26,052 nucleotides of DNA from JACVRM01 sp046262315 (GTDB lineage Bacteria > Actinomycetota > Thermoleophilia > Gaiellales > Gaiellaceae): positions 1 through 26,052 of the forward strand of contig JBHEMZ010000048.1 in assembly GCA_046262315.1 (NCBI GenBank). Direction: 5' to 3'. The position numbers were made by a program, and so were the translations under genes. Within the stretch, counting starts at the first letter, position 1, and every line of letters begins with the position of its first letter. Below the pieces are notes generated by a model. The model saw only the letters and a program-made list of their open reading frames with translations. It searched no databases and was not told where the DNA came from. Below, piece after piece: positions 16,099 through 24,069 of this stretch.

Positions 16099-17130
16099 GT
16101 GACGAGCACCGAGCGCGAAGTCGCCCGAGGCCGTCTCGAGCAGGCCGAGGGCACCGCGAAGCGGCTGCTCGCGAACATCGAGACGGTGGTCCACGGCAAG
16201 AGGCACGAGATCGAACTCGTGCTCGCCGCGCTCGCCTGCGAGGGGCACGTGCTCTTCGAGGATGTACCGGGGACGGCCAAGACGGTGCTCGCGCGTGCGA
16301 TCGCGCAGTCGATCGAGGGCGCGACGACGACCCGCGTCCAGTGCACGCCGGACCTTCAGCCGACGGACGTCACCGGCCTGTCGATCTACAACCAGCGCGA
16401 GCGCGACTTCGAGTTTCGGCCCGGCCCGATCTTCGCGCACGTGGTGCTCGTGGACGAAATCAACCGCGCGATGCCGAAGACGCAATCGGCGCTGCTCGAG
16501 GCGATGGCCGAGCGCCAGGTGACCGTCGACGGCGCCACCCGCGAGCTGCCCACGCCGTTCCTCCTGCTCGCCACCGAGAACCCCATCGAGCACGAGGGCA
16601 CCTTCCCCCTGCCGGAGGCACAGGTCGACCGCTTCTTCCTCAAGACCGGCCTCGGCTACCCGGACGGCGCAGACGAGGTGCGCATCATCCAGGATCAGCG
16701 GGAGGGGCACCCGCTCGGCCGGCTGCAGCGCGTCGTCACCGCAGAGGAGGTGGAGAACCTCCAGCTTGCTGTCCGCGAGGTGTACGTGGACGAGATCCTC
16801 CAGCGCTGGATCGTGGACCTCGTGCGTGCGACCCGCGAGCTCGAGCCGGTCGCGATCGGCGCGTCCGTGCGGGGCTCGCTCGCGCTCGAGCGGGCCGTCC
16901 GCGCCTGGGCGCTCCTCCACGGTCGTGACTACGTGGTGCCTGAGGACGTCCACGAGCTCTTCCTGCCGGTCGTCGGCCACCGCATCGTGTTCACTCCGGC
17001 CTTCCTCGTCGAGGTCCGCAAGATCGGCTGGGAGCGAACGCTGCAGGAGCTCCAGCGGCTCTGCCTCGAGCGTGCACCGCGCCCGGAGGCCGAGGCGGGC
17101 GGCGAGGTCGTACACCTGCCCAGTCCCTAG
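16099..17130 (+). CDS. MoxR-family AAA+ ATPase
   Basis: A 343-aa cytoplasmic AAA+ ATPase of the MoxR clade, which typically acts as a chaperone for VWA-domain proteins encoded beside it. Motifs are Walker A VPGTAKT (56-62), Walker B VVLVDE (115-120) followed by INRAMPKTQSALLEAMAERQ, sensor 1 (ATENP, N161), and the family hallmark EHEGTFPLPEAQVDRF. The C-terminal lid region follows (from about 240, with ASVRGSLALERAVRAWA). GTG 16099 has no obvious ribosome-binding site. It is the first gene of a seven-gene plus-strand unit, and DUF58 starts two bases after its stop. Which neighbours it remodels is inferred from the family. Confidence 0.93.
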   Translation: MTSTEREVARGRLEQAEGTAKRLLANIETVVHGKRHEIELVLAALACEGHVLFEDVPGTAKTVLARAIAQSIEGATTTRVQCTPDLQPTDVTGLSIYNQRERDFEFRPGPIFAHVVLVDEINRAMPKTQSALLEAMAERQVTVDGATRELPTPFLLLATENPIEHEGTFPLPEAQVDRFFLKTGLGYPDGADEVRIIQDQREGHPLGRLQRVVTAEEVENLQLAVREVYVDEILQRWIVDLVRATRELEPVAIGASVRGSLALERAVRAWALLHGRDYVVPEDVHELFLPVVGHRIVFTPAFLVEVRKIGWERTLQELQRLCLERAPRPEAEAGGEVVHLPSP

Positions 17131-17132
17131 AC

Positions 17133-18086
17133 GTGGTGGCGCAGTACGCGCTCACGTTCCCGCTCGTGCCGCGCCGGCGCCTCGTCGGCCTCGCCTTCGG
17201 TGCGATGCGGAGCGCACGACGCGGCCGCGGCTTCGACGTCGCAGGATCGCGTCCCTACCGGCGGGGCGACGACGTGCGCGCGATCGACTGGGGTACCTCG
17301 GCGCGGCTCTCGGCGGCGCGCGGCTCGGACCAGTTCGTCGTGCGCGAGCGCTACGCGGAGGAGGCGCCCCGGGTCGTCGTCGTCTGCGACCGGCGTCCTG
17401 AGATGGCGCTTTTTCCGCCCGGCCTGCCCTGGCTCTGCAAGCCGGAGGCCATGCACCGGGTGGGGACGCTCGTCGCGGACTCGACGCTCAAGGCGCGCGG
17501 CTTCGTCGGCTACCTCGACTACGCCTGCGTCGAGCACCCCGATCCGGCAGTACGCACCAACTCGCCCTTCTGGCGGCCGCCCGGGAGCCAGCACGAGCAC
17601 TGGCGGCTCAAGGAGCACCACCTGCGCTTCCCGAGCTTCCACGCACCGCGCGACAACGTCGAGCGCGCGTTCCGCCATCTTGCGGAGCTGCGCCGCCACC
17701 TGCCGGCGGGGAGCTTCGTCTTCGTGCTGTCGGACTTCCTCGAGCCGCCGCCACTCGAGGTGTGGACCGAGTTGTTGGAGCTGCCCTGGGACGTCGTGCC
17801 CGTGCTCATCCAGGATCCCGTGTGGGAGGCGAGCTTCCCGGACGTGTCCTCCGTGGTCGTCCCGCTCGCCGATCCCGCCACGGGCCGCGTAACAGGCGTG
17901 CGCCTGACGCGCCGGGAGGCCCGGGCACGGCGGGAGGCGCACGAGGAGAGGCTCTCGCGGATGCTGGAGGACTTCGTCAGCCTCGACCTCCAGCCGGTGC
18001 GCGTGTCGACGAGCGACGTGGACGACATTCTGCGCGCCTTCCTGGAGTGGGCGGACCAGCGGACGCACGAGTTGGTGCGGGTATGA
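17133..18086 (+). CDS. DUF58 domain protein
   Basis: A 317-aa protein with the DUF58 signature RGRGFDVAGSRPYRRGDDVR then AIDWGTSARL near its N-terminus (about 31-58). This is followed by a VWA-like Rossmann region. The position equivalent to the MIDAS D-x-S-x-S reads VVVCDRRPEMAL, so metal coordination is probably lost. No transmembrane helix is present, although many DUF58 proteins have two at the N-terminus; this one would be cytoplasmic. It starts at GTG 17133, two bases after moxR, and its final codon overlaps the ATG of the next gene (ATGA). In Bat-type operons DUF58 proteins accompany MoxR; their biochemical action is unknown. Confidence 0.88.
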   Translation: MVAQYALTFPLVPRRRLVGLAFGAMRSARRGRGFDVAGSRPYRRGDDVRAIDWGTSARLSAARGSDQFVVRERYAEEAPRVVVVCDRRPEMALFPPGLPWLCKPEAMHRVGTLVADSTLKARGFVGYLDYACVEHPDPAVRTNSPFWRPPGSQHEHWRLKEHHLRFPSFHAPRDNVERAFRHLAELRRHLPAGSFVFVLSDFLEPPPLEVWTELLELPWDVVPVLIQDPVWEASFPDVSSVVVPLADPATGRVTGVRLTRREARARREAHEERLSRMLEDFVSLDLQPVRVSTSDVDDILRAFLEWADQRTHELVRV

Positions 18087-19009
18087 GCGCCTCGCGACGC
18101 CGTCTCGCGCTCGCCCTCATCGTGGTCGGAGCACTCGCCGCGGGCGCCGGGATAGTCGCGTGGCACAGCGGCTGGTGGCGCGACGAGCCCGTCATCGCGG
18201 GCGACGAGCGGATCTCCGTGGAGACTGCCCTCTCGCCGCGCACGCACATGTTCGGCGACTCCGTCATCGCCCGCGTCGACCTCGTCTTCAGCCGCGTCTT
18301 CCTGGCCGTCGAGAGCATCCACGTGAGGGCCAGCTTCGCACCCTTCCGCGTCGAGGCGGCCGGGCGCACCCGCTCGGATCACGGCGACACGACCCGGCTG
18401 ACGCTGACCTACCGGCTGGTGTGCCTCCGCAACGCGTGCCTCGCTCGTGCCGGCGAGCAGCGCGTGTTCTCGTTCCCGGAGGCGATCGTCTCCTACACGT
18501 TTGCAGGCGGCGGCACGCGCCAGCGCGCGCGCGTGCGCTGGCCCGATGCGACCGCAGGCTCGCGCCTGAGCGCGGGGGAGTTCGCCCGGCCAAGTCTTCG
18601 CGCCAGCCTGCGTCCGCTTCCCGCGCCCACCTACCGCGTCCCTCCGGACGTGCTTGCCGCGCTGTCGCTCGTGGGCGCGTTCGTGCTACTGCTCGTCGCG
18701 AGCGCCCTGCTCGTCCCTCAGCTGCCGCGCTCGCTCGGGTTGCGCGTGCCCGGCTGGGCGCGCCGGCACAGGCGGCAGCAGACGCCGCTCGAGCTCGCGC
18801 TTGCGCGCGTCCGGGCGACTGGGTCGAATGGTGCCGGGCACGACGCTCGCCGCGCGCTCGAGGCGCTCGCGCTCGAGCTAGCCCTGTCGGGGCGCTCCGA
18901 CCTTGCCGGTGACGCGCGGCGGCTGGCTTGGTCGGCGGAGCGCCCGGCGGCGAACGGCATCGGCGAGCTCGAGACCGAGGTGGAGCGAGTGATCGAGACG
19001 GCGCGATGA
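18083..19009 (+). CDS. Two-pass membrane protein of the Bat-like operon (BatD-position)
   Basis: A 308-aa protein with an N-terminal membrane helix (about 8-26, ALALIVVGALAAGAGIVAW) and a predicted extracytoplasmic beta-rich domain of about 160 residues. It has a second helix (about 195-215, LAALSLVGAFVLLLVASALLV) and a basic cytoplasmic tail of about 90 residues that includes a helical stretch, HDARRALEALALELALSGRS. The outer domain opens ISVETALSPRTHMFGDSVIA and carries a close pair of cysteines (CLRNACL). The topology matches BatD-type proteins, where Ig-like outer domains are followed by one helix, but I see no direct sequence match. It overlaps its neighbours on both sides by ATGA junctions, implying coupled translation. 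Confidence 0.75.
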   Translation: MSASRRRLALALIVVGALAAGAGIVAWHSGWWRDEPVIAGDERISVETALSPRTHMFGDSVIARVDLVFSRVFLAVESIHVRASFAPFRVEAAGRTRSDHGDTTRLTLTYRLVCLRNACLARAGEQRVFSFPEAIVSYTFAGGGTRQRARVRWPDATAGSRLSAGEFARPSLRASLRPLPAPTYRVPPDVLAALSLVGAFVLLLVASALLVPQLPRSLGLRVPGWARRHRRQQTPLELALARVRATGSNGAGHDARRALEALALELALSGRSDLAGDARRLAWSAERPAANGIGELETEVERVIETAR

Positions 19010-19881
19010 CGCTCCGCGGGAACCGCGGCGCGATTCCGCTCGCCGACGCTCGGTCGCTCCGAGGGCAGGCGCGGCGAACGGTCGTCGTGCGCGCTGCGCT
19101 CGGGCTCCTCGCCCTCGCGGCGCTCGCGTCCGCGATCGCTGTCTCGCGCGACGCGAACGCCTCCGAGACGCGGCTCTTCGCCGGTCGGGACAGCGGCGTG
19201 TTGGTCGTCGACCTTTCGGCGAGCATCGGCGCCGAGCCGCACGCGCGCATCGGCCGCGCGCTGCGGCGTCTGCTCGATGCGGGTAGCCCCTTCGGACTCG
19301 TCTTCTTCTCCGACGTGGCCTACGAAGCACTGCCGCCTGGCATGAGCGCCCAGGAGCTCCGGCCGTTGCTGCGCTTCTTCACACCGCGTCCGCGTCGTCC
19401 CGACTTCCGCCGGCGCTTCCGGCCAGCACGGCGCCCCACGGAAAACCCATGGAGCGCGCTGCGCGGCGGCACGCGCATCTCCACAGGGCTCGCGCTCGCC
19501 CGCCGGATCCTCAGGCGAGAAGGCGACGCGAGCGCCGGTGTGCTCCTCGTCTCTGACCTCGACAATTCGCTCTTCGACAACTCCGCCCTGACGCGCACGC
19601 TCAGCCTGTATCGCGCCGACGGCATCCCACTGCGCATCGTCGGGCTCAGCCCCTCTCGCGACGACCAGCGCTTCTTCGAGCGAGTCGTTGGCGAGAACGC
19701 GCTCGTCTCGAGCGTGGAGCTGGCGCCGCGCACCGACGAGGGCGGTGCCAAGCGTGTGGCGGTCGCCGCAGCCTTCCCGACGGCCCTCGTGGCGGCGCTG
19801 CTCGCGCTGCTCGGCCTGCTCGCCGCGAACGAGCACTGGTGCGCGCGGCTGCGCTGGCGAGACCGGGGAGAGACGGCGTGA
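19006..19881 (+). CDS. VWA-domain membrane protein (BatA/BatB-like)
   Basis: A 291-aa protein with a von Willebrand factor A domain between two membrane helices (about 26-46 and 257-276). The MIDAS residues are visible: D69-x-S71-x-S73 in VVDLSASIG, a Thr in GGTRISTGL (156 or 160), and D184 in LLVSDLDNS. An Arg/Pro-rich insertion (about 126-145) lies within the domain. Topology puts the VWA domain outside the cytoplasm, like BatA and BatB. It starts at ATG 19006, overlapping the upstream stop, and its stop overlaps the next GTG. In the family such domains bind protein partners through a divalent metal and are served by MoxR. The specific partner is not known. Confidence 0.85.
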   Translation: MTLRGNRGAIPLADARSLRGQARRTVVVRAALGLLALAALASAIAVSRDANASETRLFAGRDSGVLVVDLSASIGAEPHARIGRALRRLLDAGSPFGLVFFSDVAYEALPPGMSAQELRPLLRFFTPRPRRPDFRRRFRPARRPTENPWSALRGGTRISTGLALARRILRREGDASAGVLLVSDLDNSLFDNSALTRTLSLYRADGIPLRIVGLSPSRDDQRFFERVVGENALVSSVELAPRTDEGGAKRVAVAAAFPTALVAALLALLGLLAANEHWCARLRWRDRGETA

Positions 19882-20513
19882 CCCGCGCGCAGCGTGCGGT
19901 CACGGTTGCCGTCGTGGTGGTCGCGCTCTGCCTCGCGGCCGGCCTCGTCGCGCTCGCGCAGGACGCGCGCGGCTGGCGCGAGGCGATGGCCGACGACGAC
20001 GTCCGGTTCCAGATGGCTCCCGCCCGCGCGCGCTGGGAGGCGGACCAGCGCGCGCCGTTCGGGCTCGCGCGCCGCGCGCTCGGGGTCGGCGACGACGTGG
20101 CGCTCCGGCGCGCGCTCCGCGTCTTCCAGGTCTCGCGAGGCCGTGCGACCTCGTTCGAGCAGGACGAGGCGAGGACGGCGATGCGAGCGCGGGCCCAGAT
20201 CGCGCTGTCGGAGTTGCTGGGCCGCGACGGCGACCCGCGGCGGCGCTCGCTCGCGGAGAACCTGCTCGGCCTGCTGTCCTTCGAGGAGGCGGCCGCCGAT
20301 CCGCGTGCGTCCGGCGACCTGCTGCGGGCGGCTGCCGGACGGTTCCGGCGCTCGATCGCCCTCGATCCCGCGGGCGAGGAGGCGAAGTACAACCTCGAGC
20401 TGACGCTCCGGCTCCTTCAGCCCTCGTCGCGCCGTTCTCGCGAGCGGATGGGCATCTTCGGCGTCGGGGAGGGGATCGGCGCCGGCTCGAGCCGGGCCGG
20501 AACGGGTTACTGA
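19878..20513 (+). CDS. Membrane-anchored TPR-like protein (BatC-like position)
   Basis: A 211-aa protein with an N-terminal signal-anchor (about 7-28, AVTVAVVVVALCLAAGLVAL) and a helical exported region. The C-terminal part RFRRSIALDPAGEEAKYNLE resembles the last repeat of TPR proteins in Bat operons, where D-P-x-x-x-x-A-x-Y-N-L is common. The end is Gly/Ser-rich (GVGEGIGAGSSRAGTGY) and probably flexible. GTG 19878 overlaps the preceding stop (GTGA). Position between two VWA genes matches the usual BatA-BatC-BatB type grouping. Role as a scaffold for VWA partners is inferred. Confidence 0.72.
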   Translation: MTRAQRAVTVAVVVVALCLAAGLVALAQDARGWREAMADDDVRFQMAPARARWEADQRAPFGLARRALGVGDDVALRRALRVFQVSRGRATSFEQDEARTAMRARAQIALSELLGRDGDPRRRSLAENLLGLLSFEEAAADPRASGDLLRAAAGRFRRSIALDPAGEEAKYNLELTLRLLQPSSRRSRERMGIFGVGEGIGAGSSRAGTGY

Positions 20514-20522
20514 GGTGCGCGT

Positions 20523-21491
20523 GTGATCGACTCGTTCGCCTTCCTCACGCCGCTCGCCGCGCTCGCCGGGCTCGCCGCGGTCGTTCCGCTCGCCGCGCTC
20601 GTGCTGGCTTCGCGCCGCTCTGCGCGCATCGCTGCGGCGCTTGGCCTACGGCCCGTCCCGGCCCGCTGGGTGGTGACCGGAGTCGCGATCGGGGCTCTTG
20701 GTCTCCTCGTCGCAGTCGCGGCGGCGCAACCGGTCGCCGAGCACGAGAGTGAGCGCTCCGTGCGCCAGGACGCGGAGGCACTGTTCGTCGTCGACGTCTC
20801 CCGCTCGATGCTCGCTGCCCGCTCGCCCGAGGACGCGACTCGCTTCGTGCGAGCTCGTCGCGCCGCGGTCGAGCTGCGCCGGGAGCTTGGCGACGTGCCG
20901 GCCGGCGTCGCGTCGCTGACCGATCGCGTCATCCCGCATCTGTTCCCGTCGCCCGAGCGCGACTCCTTCGACGCGACCGTGACGCGCGCGCTTGCCGTCG
21001 ACACGCCGCCGCCGGTCGAGCAGGCGAGCGGCCGTTCGACGTCGCTGGCTGCGCTCTCCACGGTGCCGCGGCACGGGTTCTTTTCGCCCGGGGTGCGACG
21101 CCGGCTGGTCGTCGTGCTGACCGATGCGGAGACGCGTCCGTTCGACGCGAGGGCGACCGCTCGGGTGTTCGGCGAGCCCTACAGGCTCCTCCTCGTGCGC
21201 ATCGGGAACCCGGGCGAGCGGGTCTGGGGGCCGGACGGAGCGCCTGAGTCGTACGTGGCGGATCCCGCCAGCGTCGCGCCCGCAATCCAGCTCGCCGAGG
21301 AGGCCGGCGGCGCCGTCTTCCGTGAAGGAGACCGGGAAAGCGCGGCCGAGGCCGCGAGGGAGTTCCTCGGAGGAGGGCCGACAGTTGCCCAGGGGTCGGA
21401 GCGCCGACCGGTCTCCCTCGCGCCGTGGGTGCTCGCCGTGGGCATCCTGCCGCTCGGTCTGCTGCTCTGGCGCCGGCCGCTCGGCGCGTAA
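20523..21491 (+). CDS. VWA-domain membrane protein (BatA-like)
   Basis: A 322-aa protein with two N-terminal helices (about 7-28 and 49-69), an extracytoplasmic VWA domain, and a C-terminal helix (about 301-316). MIDAS residues D91-x-S93-x-S95 lie in LFVVDVSRSM and D201 in VVVLTDAET. The domain follows the BatA arrangement more closely than the first VWA protein, which lacks the second N-terminal helix. GTG 20523 starts nine bases after the TPR-like gene; GCACGCG-type sequence rather than a strong ribosome-binding site precedes it. The stop at 21491 is only 10 bases before fbiC, so the two are almost certainly co-transcribed. Confidence 0.87.
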   Translation: MIDSFAFLTPLAALAGLAAVVPLAALVLASRRSARIAAALGLRPVPARWVVTGVAIGALGLLVAVAAAQPVAEHESERSVRQDAEALFVVDVSRSMLAARSPEDATRFVRARRAAVELRRELGDVPAGVASLTDRVIPHLFPSPERDSFDATVTRALAVDTPPPVEQASGRSTSLAALSTVPRHGFFSPGVRRRLVVVLTDAETRPFDARATARVFGEPYRLLLVRIGNPGERVWGPDGAPESYVADPASVAPAIQLAEEAGGAVFREGDRESAAEAAREFLGGGPTVAQGSERRPVSLAPWVLAVGILPLGLLLWRRPLGA

Positions 21492-21501
21492 GCTCCTCGC
21501 G

Positions 21502-24066
21502 ATGAGCGGGTGGCAGGACGCCGTCGCGTCCGCTCGGTCGCGCGAGCGGCTGAGCGCAGAGCAGGCGCAGGCTCTCGGCTCCGCGCCCGTCGTCGAGGTC
21601 TGCGCGGCAGCGTGCGACGTCCGCGCTCAGCGGCCGGGGCGGCTGGTCACGCACTCGCCGAAGGTCTTCATCCCGCTGACGAAGCTCTGCCGCGACGTCT
21701 GCCATTACTGCACGTTCGCACGCCCGCCGCGCCGCGGCGAGCCCGCCTACCTGTCCGAGGAGGAAGTGCTCGCCGTGGCTCGCGCCGGCGTCGCGGCAGG
21801 GTGCCACGAGGCGCTCTTCACTCTCGGCGACAAGCCCGAGTTGCGCTACCGGGCGGCGGCCGACGAGCTCGCTGCGCTCGGCTGTCAGACCACGCTCGAA
21901 TACCTGGAGCGCTGCGCGCGGCTTGTGCTCGAGGAGACGGGACTGCTGCCGCATGTGAACGCTGGCGTCATGGGCGCGGGGGATCTCGCCGCGCTCCGCG
22001 GCGTGAGCGTCTCGCAAGGACTGATGCTGGAGACGGCGGCCGCGCGCCTCGGCGAGCGCGGCGGCCCGCATTTCGGCTCGCCCGACAAGCTGCCGGAAAG
22101 GCGGCTCGCGACGATCGCGGCCGCTGGCGAGGCTCGCGTGCCGTTCACCACCGGCATCCTGATCGGAATCGGGGAGACGCGTGCGGAGCGGATCGAGGCT
22201 CTGCTCGCGATCCGCGAGCTGGGCGAGCGGTGGGGCCATATCCAGGAGGTGATCGTCCAGAACTTTCGCGCGAAACCGGGAACGCGCATGGCCGCGCACT
22301 CCGATCCGCCGCTCGAGGAGGTGCTGTGGAGCGCCGCCGCCGCGCGGCTGGTGCTCGGCGCCGGGTGGCACGTGCAGGTGCCACCGAACCTGAGCCACGG
22401 CTCGTTCGGCCGGCTGCTCGAGGCGGGCATCGACGACTGGGGGGGCATCTCGCCGGTGACCGTCGATCACGTCAACCCGGAGGCGCGGTGGCCTGCAGTG
22501 GAGGCGCTCGAGCGGGCCACGCGCGAGCATGGCCTGGAGCCCGCAGCGCGGCTGGCCGTCTACCCGGAGTACGTGGCGGACGCGGCGCGCTGGCTCGACC
22601 CCGGCGTCCTGCCCGCAGTGTTCCGGCGCGCGGACGCAAGTGGCCTCGCACGCGAAGACGGGTGGGTCGCGGGAGCGCGCAGCCCCATTCCTCAGCGCTA
22701 CCGCGTGGTGCCGGACCGGTCCACAATGGACGAGCACCCAGGAACCCGTGACCTCCTTCGCGATTCGATCGTATCGGCGTCGGGCGCACGCATGGGTGGC
22801 GGAAGTGTGCCGGGAGCGTCCCGCCGGCCCTCCATGACCGGCTCGGCCGTCGCGGACGCGCTCGCGAAGGTGCGCGCCGGCGTCGAGCTCGGCGAGCGCG
22901 ACGTGAGCGGGCTGCTCGAGGCGCGCGGGCGTGAGGTTGAGGCCGTCTGCGCCGCCGCCGACGACCTGCGACGCGAGGTCCGCGGCGACAGCGTCTCCTA
23001 CGTCGTCACCCGCAACGTGAACTACACCAACGTCTGCTACTTCCGCTGCGGCTTCTGCGCGTTCTCCAAGGGAAAGCTGGCGGCCAACCTGCGCGGCCGG
23101 CCCTACCTGGTGCCCGTCGCCGAGATCGTTCGCCGTGCGGAGGAGGCGTGGGAGCGCGGTGCCGTCGAGATCTGCCTGCAGGGCGGCATCCACCCGGGAT
23201 TCACGGGCAGGCACTACATCGACGCCTGCCGCACCGTCAAGGGCGCGGTGCCGGGCCTCCACGTGCACGCGTTCTCGGCGCTCGAAGTATGGCAGGGCGC
23301 GGCCACGCTCGGCATTCCGCTCCACGTGTACCTCGCGGAGCTGCGCGACGCGGGCCTCGCCTCGCTGCCGGGCACCGCCGCCGAGATCCTCGACGACGAG
23401 GTGCGGCGCGTCATCTGTCCCGACAAGGTCACGACCGCGCAGTGGCTCACGGTGCACGGCGCCGCCCACCGGGTCGGCCTGCGCTCGACCGCCACAATCA
23501 TGTTCGGGCACGTCGACCGGCCGCGTCAAGTCGCGCGCCACCTGCTCCGCGTGCGCGAGCAGCAGCGCCGAAGCGGCGGGTTCACGGAGCTCGTCCCGCT
23601 GCCCTTCGTCCACATGGAGGCGCCGATCTACCTGAAGGGGCGCGCGCGTTCTGGCCCGACGTTCCGGGAGGCGATGCTCGTCCACGCAGCTGCCCGCCTG
23701 GCGCTTCACCCGTGGATCACGAACATCCAGGCCTCGTGGGTGAAGCTCGGTGTGGAGGGCGCCCAGGTCGCTCTGAGCTCTGGCTGCAACGACCTCGGCG
23801 GCACGCTCATGAACGAGTCCATCTCGCGCGCCGCGGGGGCGCAGCACGGGCAGGAGATGCCTCCCGAGCGCATGGAGGAGGCAATTCGCGCGATCGGCCG
23901 TACGCCGCGCCAGCGGACGACGCTCTACGGTGACGCTCCGCTCGAGCGCACCGAGCGCTCGTACGGCGCGCCGCCGCTTTCGGAGCCGGTCAACCCGCCC
24001 GTCCACGAGGAGCGGCTCGTCGCGCCGCCGAGGCTCGTCCGGCCCGGGGTCGCGGCCGCGCGCTGA
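21502..24066 (+). CDS. fbiC: FO synthase, fused CofG-CofH (FbiC)
   Basis: An 854-aa bifunctional radical SAM enzyme. It joins tyrosine-derived hydroxybenzyl to 5-amino-6-ribitylamino-uracil and cyclises the product to FO, the deazaflavin core of coenzyme F420. The N-terminal CofG half has the cluster motif C63-x3-C67-x2-C70 (KLCRDVCHYCTFA). The C-terminal CofH half has a second, C512-x3-C516-x2-C519 (NVCYFRCGFCAFS). Other markers are EYLERCARLVLEETGLLPHV, GILIGIGETRAERIEAL and the CofH segments LQGGIHPGFTG and HVHAFSALEV. A Gly/Ser/Pro-rich linker lies around 410-450. ATG 21502 is supported by length and tight spacing to the VWA gene. Its 3' end faces lysA with three bases between. Confidence 0.96.
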   Translation: MSGWQDAVASARSRERLSAEQAQALGSAPVVEVCAAACDVRAQRPGRLVTHSPKVFIPLTKLCRDVCHYCTFARPPRRGEPAYLSEEEVLAVARAGVAAGCHEALFTLGDKPELRYRAAADELAALGCQTTLEYLERCARLVLEETGLLPHVNAGVMGAGDLAALRGVSVSQGLMLETAAARLGERGGPHFGSPDKLPERRLATIAAAGEARVPFTTGILIGIGETRAERIEALLAIRELGERWGHIQEVIVQNFRAKPGTRMAAHSDPPLEEVLWSAAAARLVLGAGWHVQVPPNLSHGSFGRLLEAGIDDWGGISPVTVDHVNPEARWPAVEALERATREHGLEPAARLAVYPEYVADAARWLDPGVLPAVFRRADASGLAREDGWVAGARSPIPQRYRVVPDRSTMDEHPGTRDLLRDSIVSASGARMGGGSVPGASRRPSMTGSAVADALAKVRAGVELGERDVSGLLEARGREVEAVCAAADDLRREVRGDSVSYVVTRNVNYTNVCYFRCGFCAFSKGKLAANLRGRPYLVPVAEIVRRAEEAWERGAVEICLQGGIHPGFTGRHYIDACRTVKGAVPGLHVHAFSALEVWQGAATLGIPLHVYLAELRDAGLASLPGTAAEILDDEVRRVICPDKVTTAQWLTVHGAAHRVGLRSTATIMFGHVDRPRQVARHLLRVREQQRRSGGFTELVPLPFVHMEAPIYLKGRARSGPTFREAMLVHAAARLALHPWITNIQASWVKLGVEGAQVALSSGCNDLGGTLMNESISRAAGAQHGQEMPPERMEEAIRAIGRTPRQRTTLYGDAPLERTERSYGAPPLSEPVNPPVHEERLVAPPRLVRPGVAAAR

Positions 24067-24069
24067 GCG

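Noticed and set aside
15815..16102. Plus-strand open frame of 95 codons just before moxR
   Set aside because: The translation (MAPAFWTHLGPLTNRRYSQS onward) is low-complexity Arg/Ser/Pro with no helix or strand pattern, no ribosome-binding site and no coding-like codon bias. Its overlap with the moxR GTG is probably chance.
20929..24006. A 1025-codon open frame antisense to the second VWA gene and fbiC
   Set aside because: It is Arg/Ala/Pro/His-rich with no family resemblance, and it mirrors a strongly conserved gene with intact radical SAM motifs. Long antisense frames are expected at this GC content.
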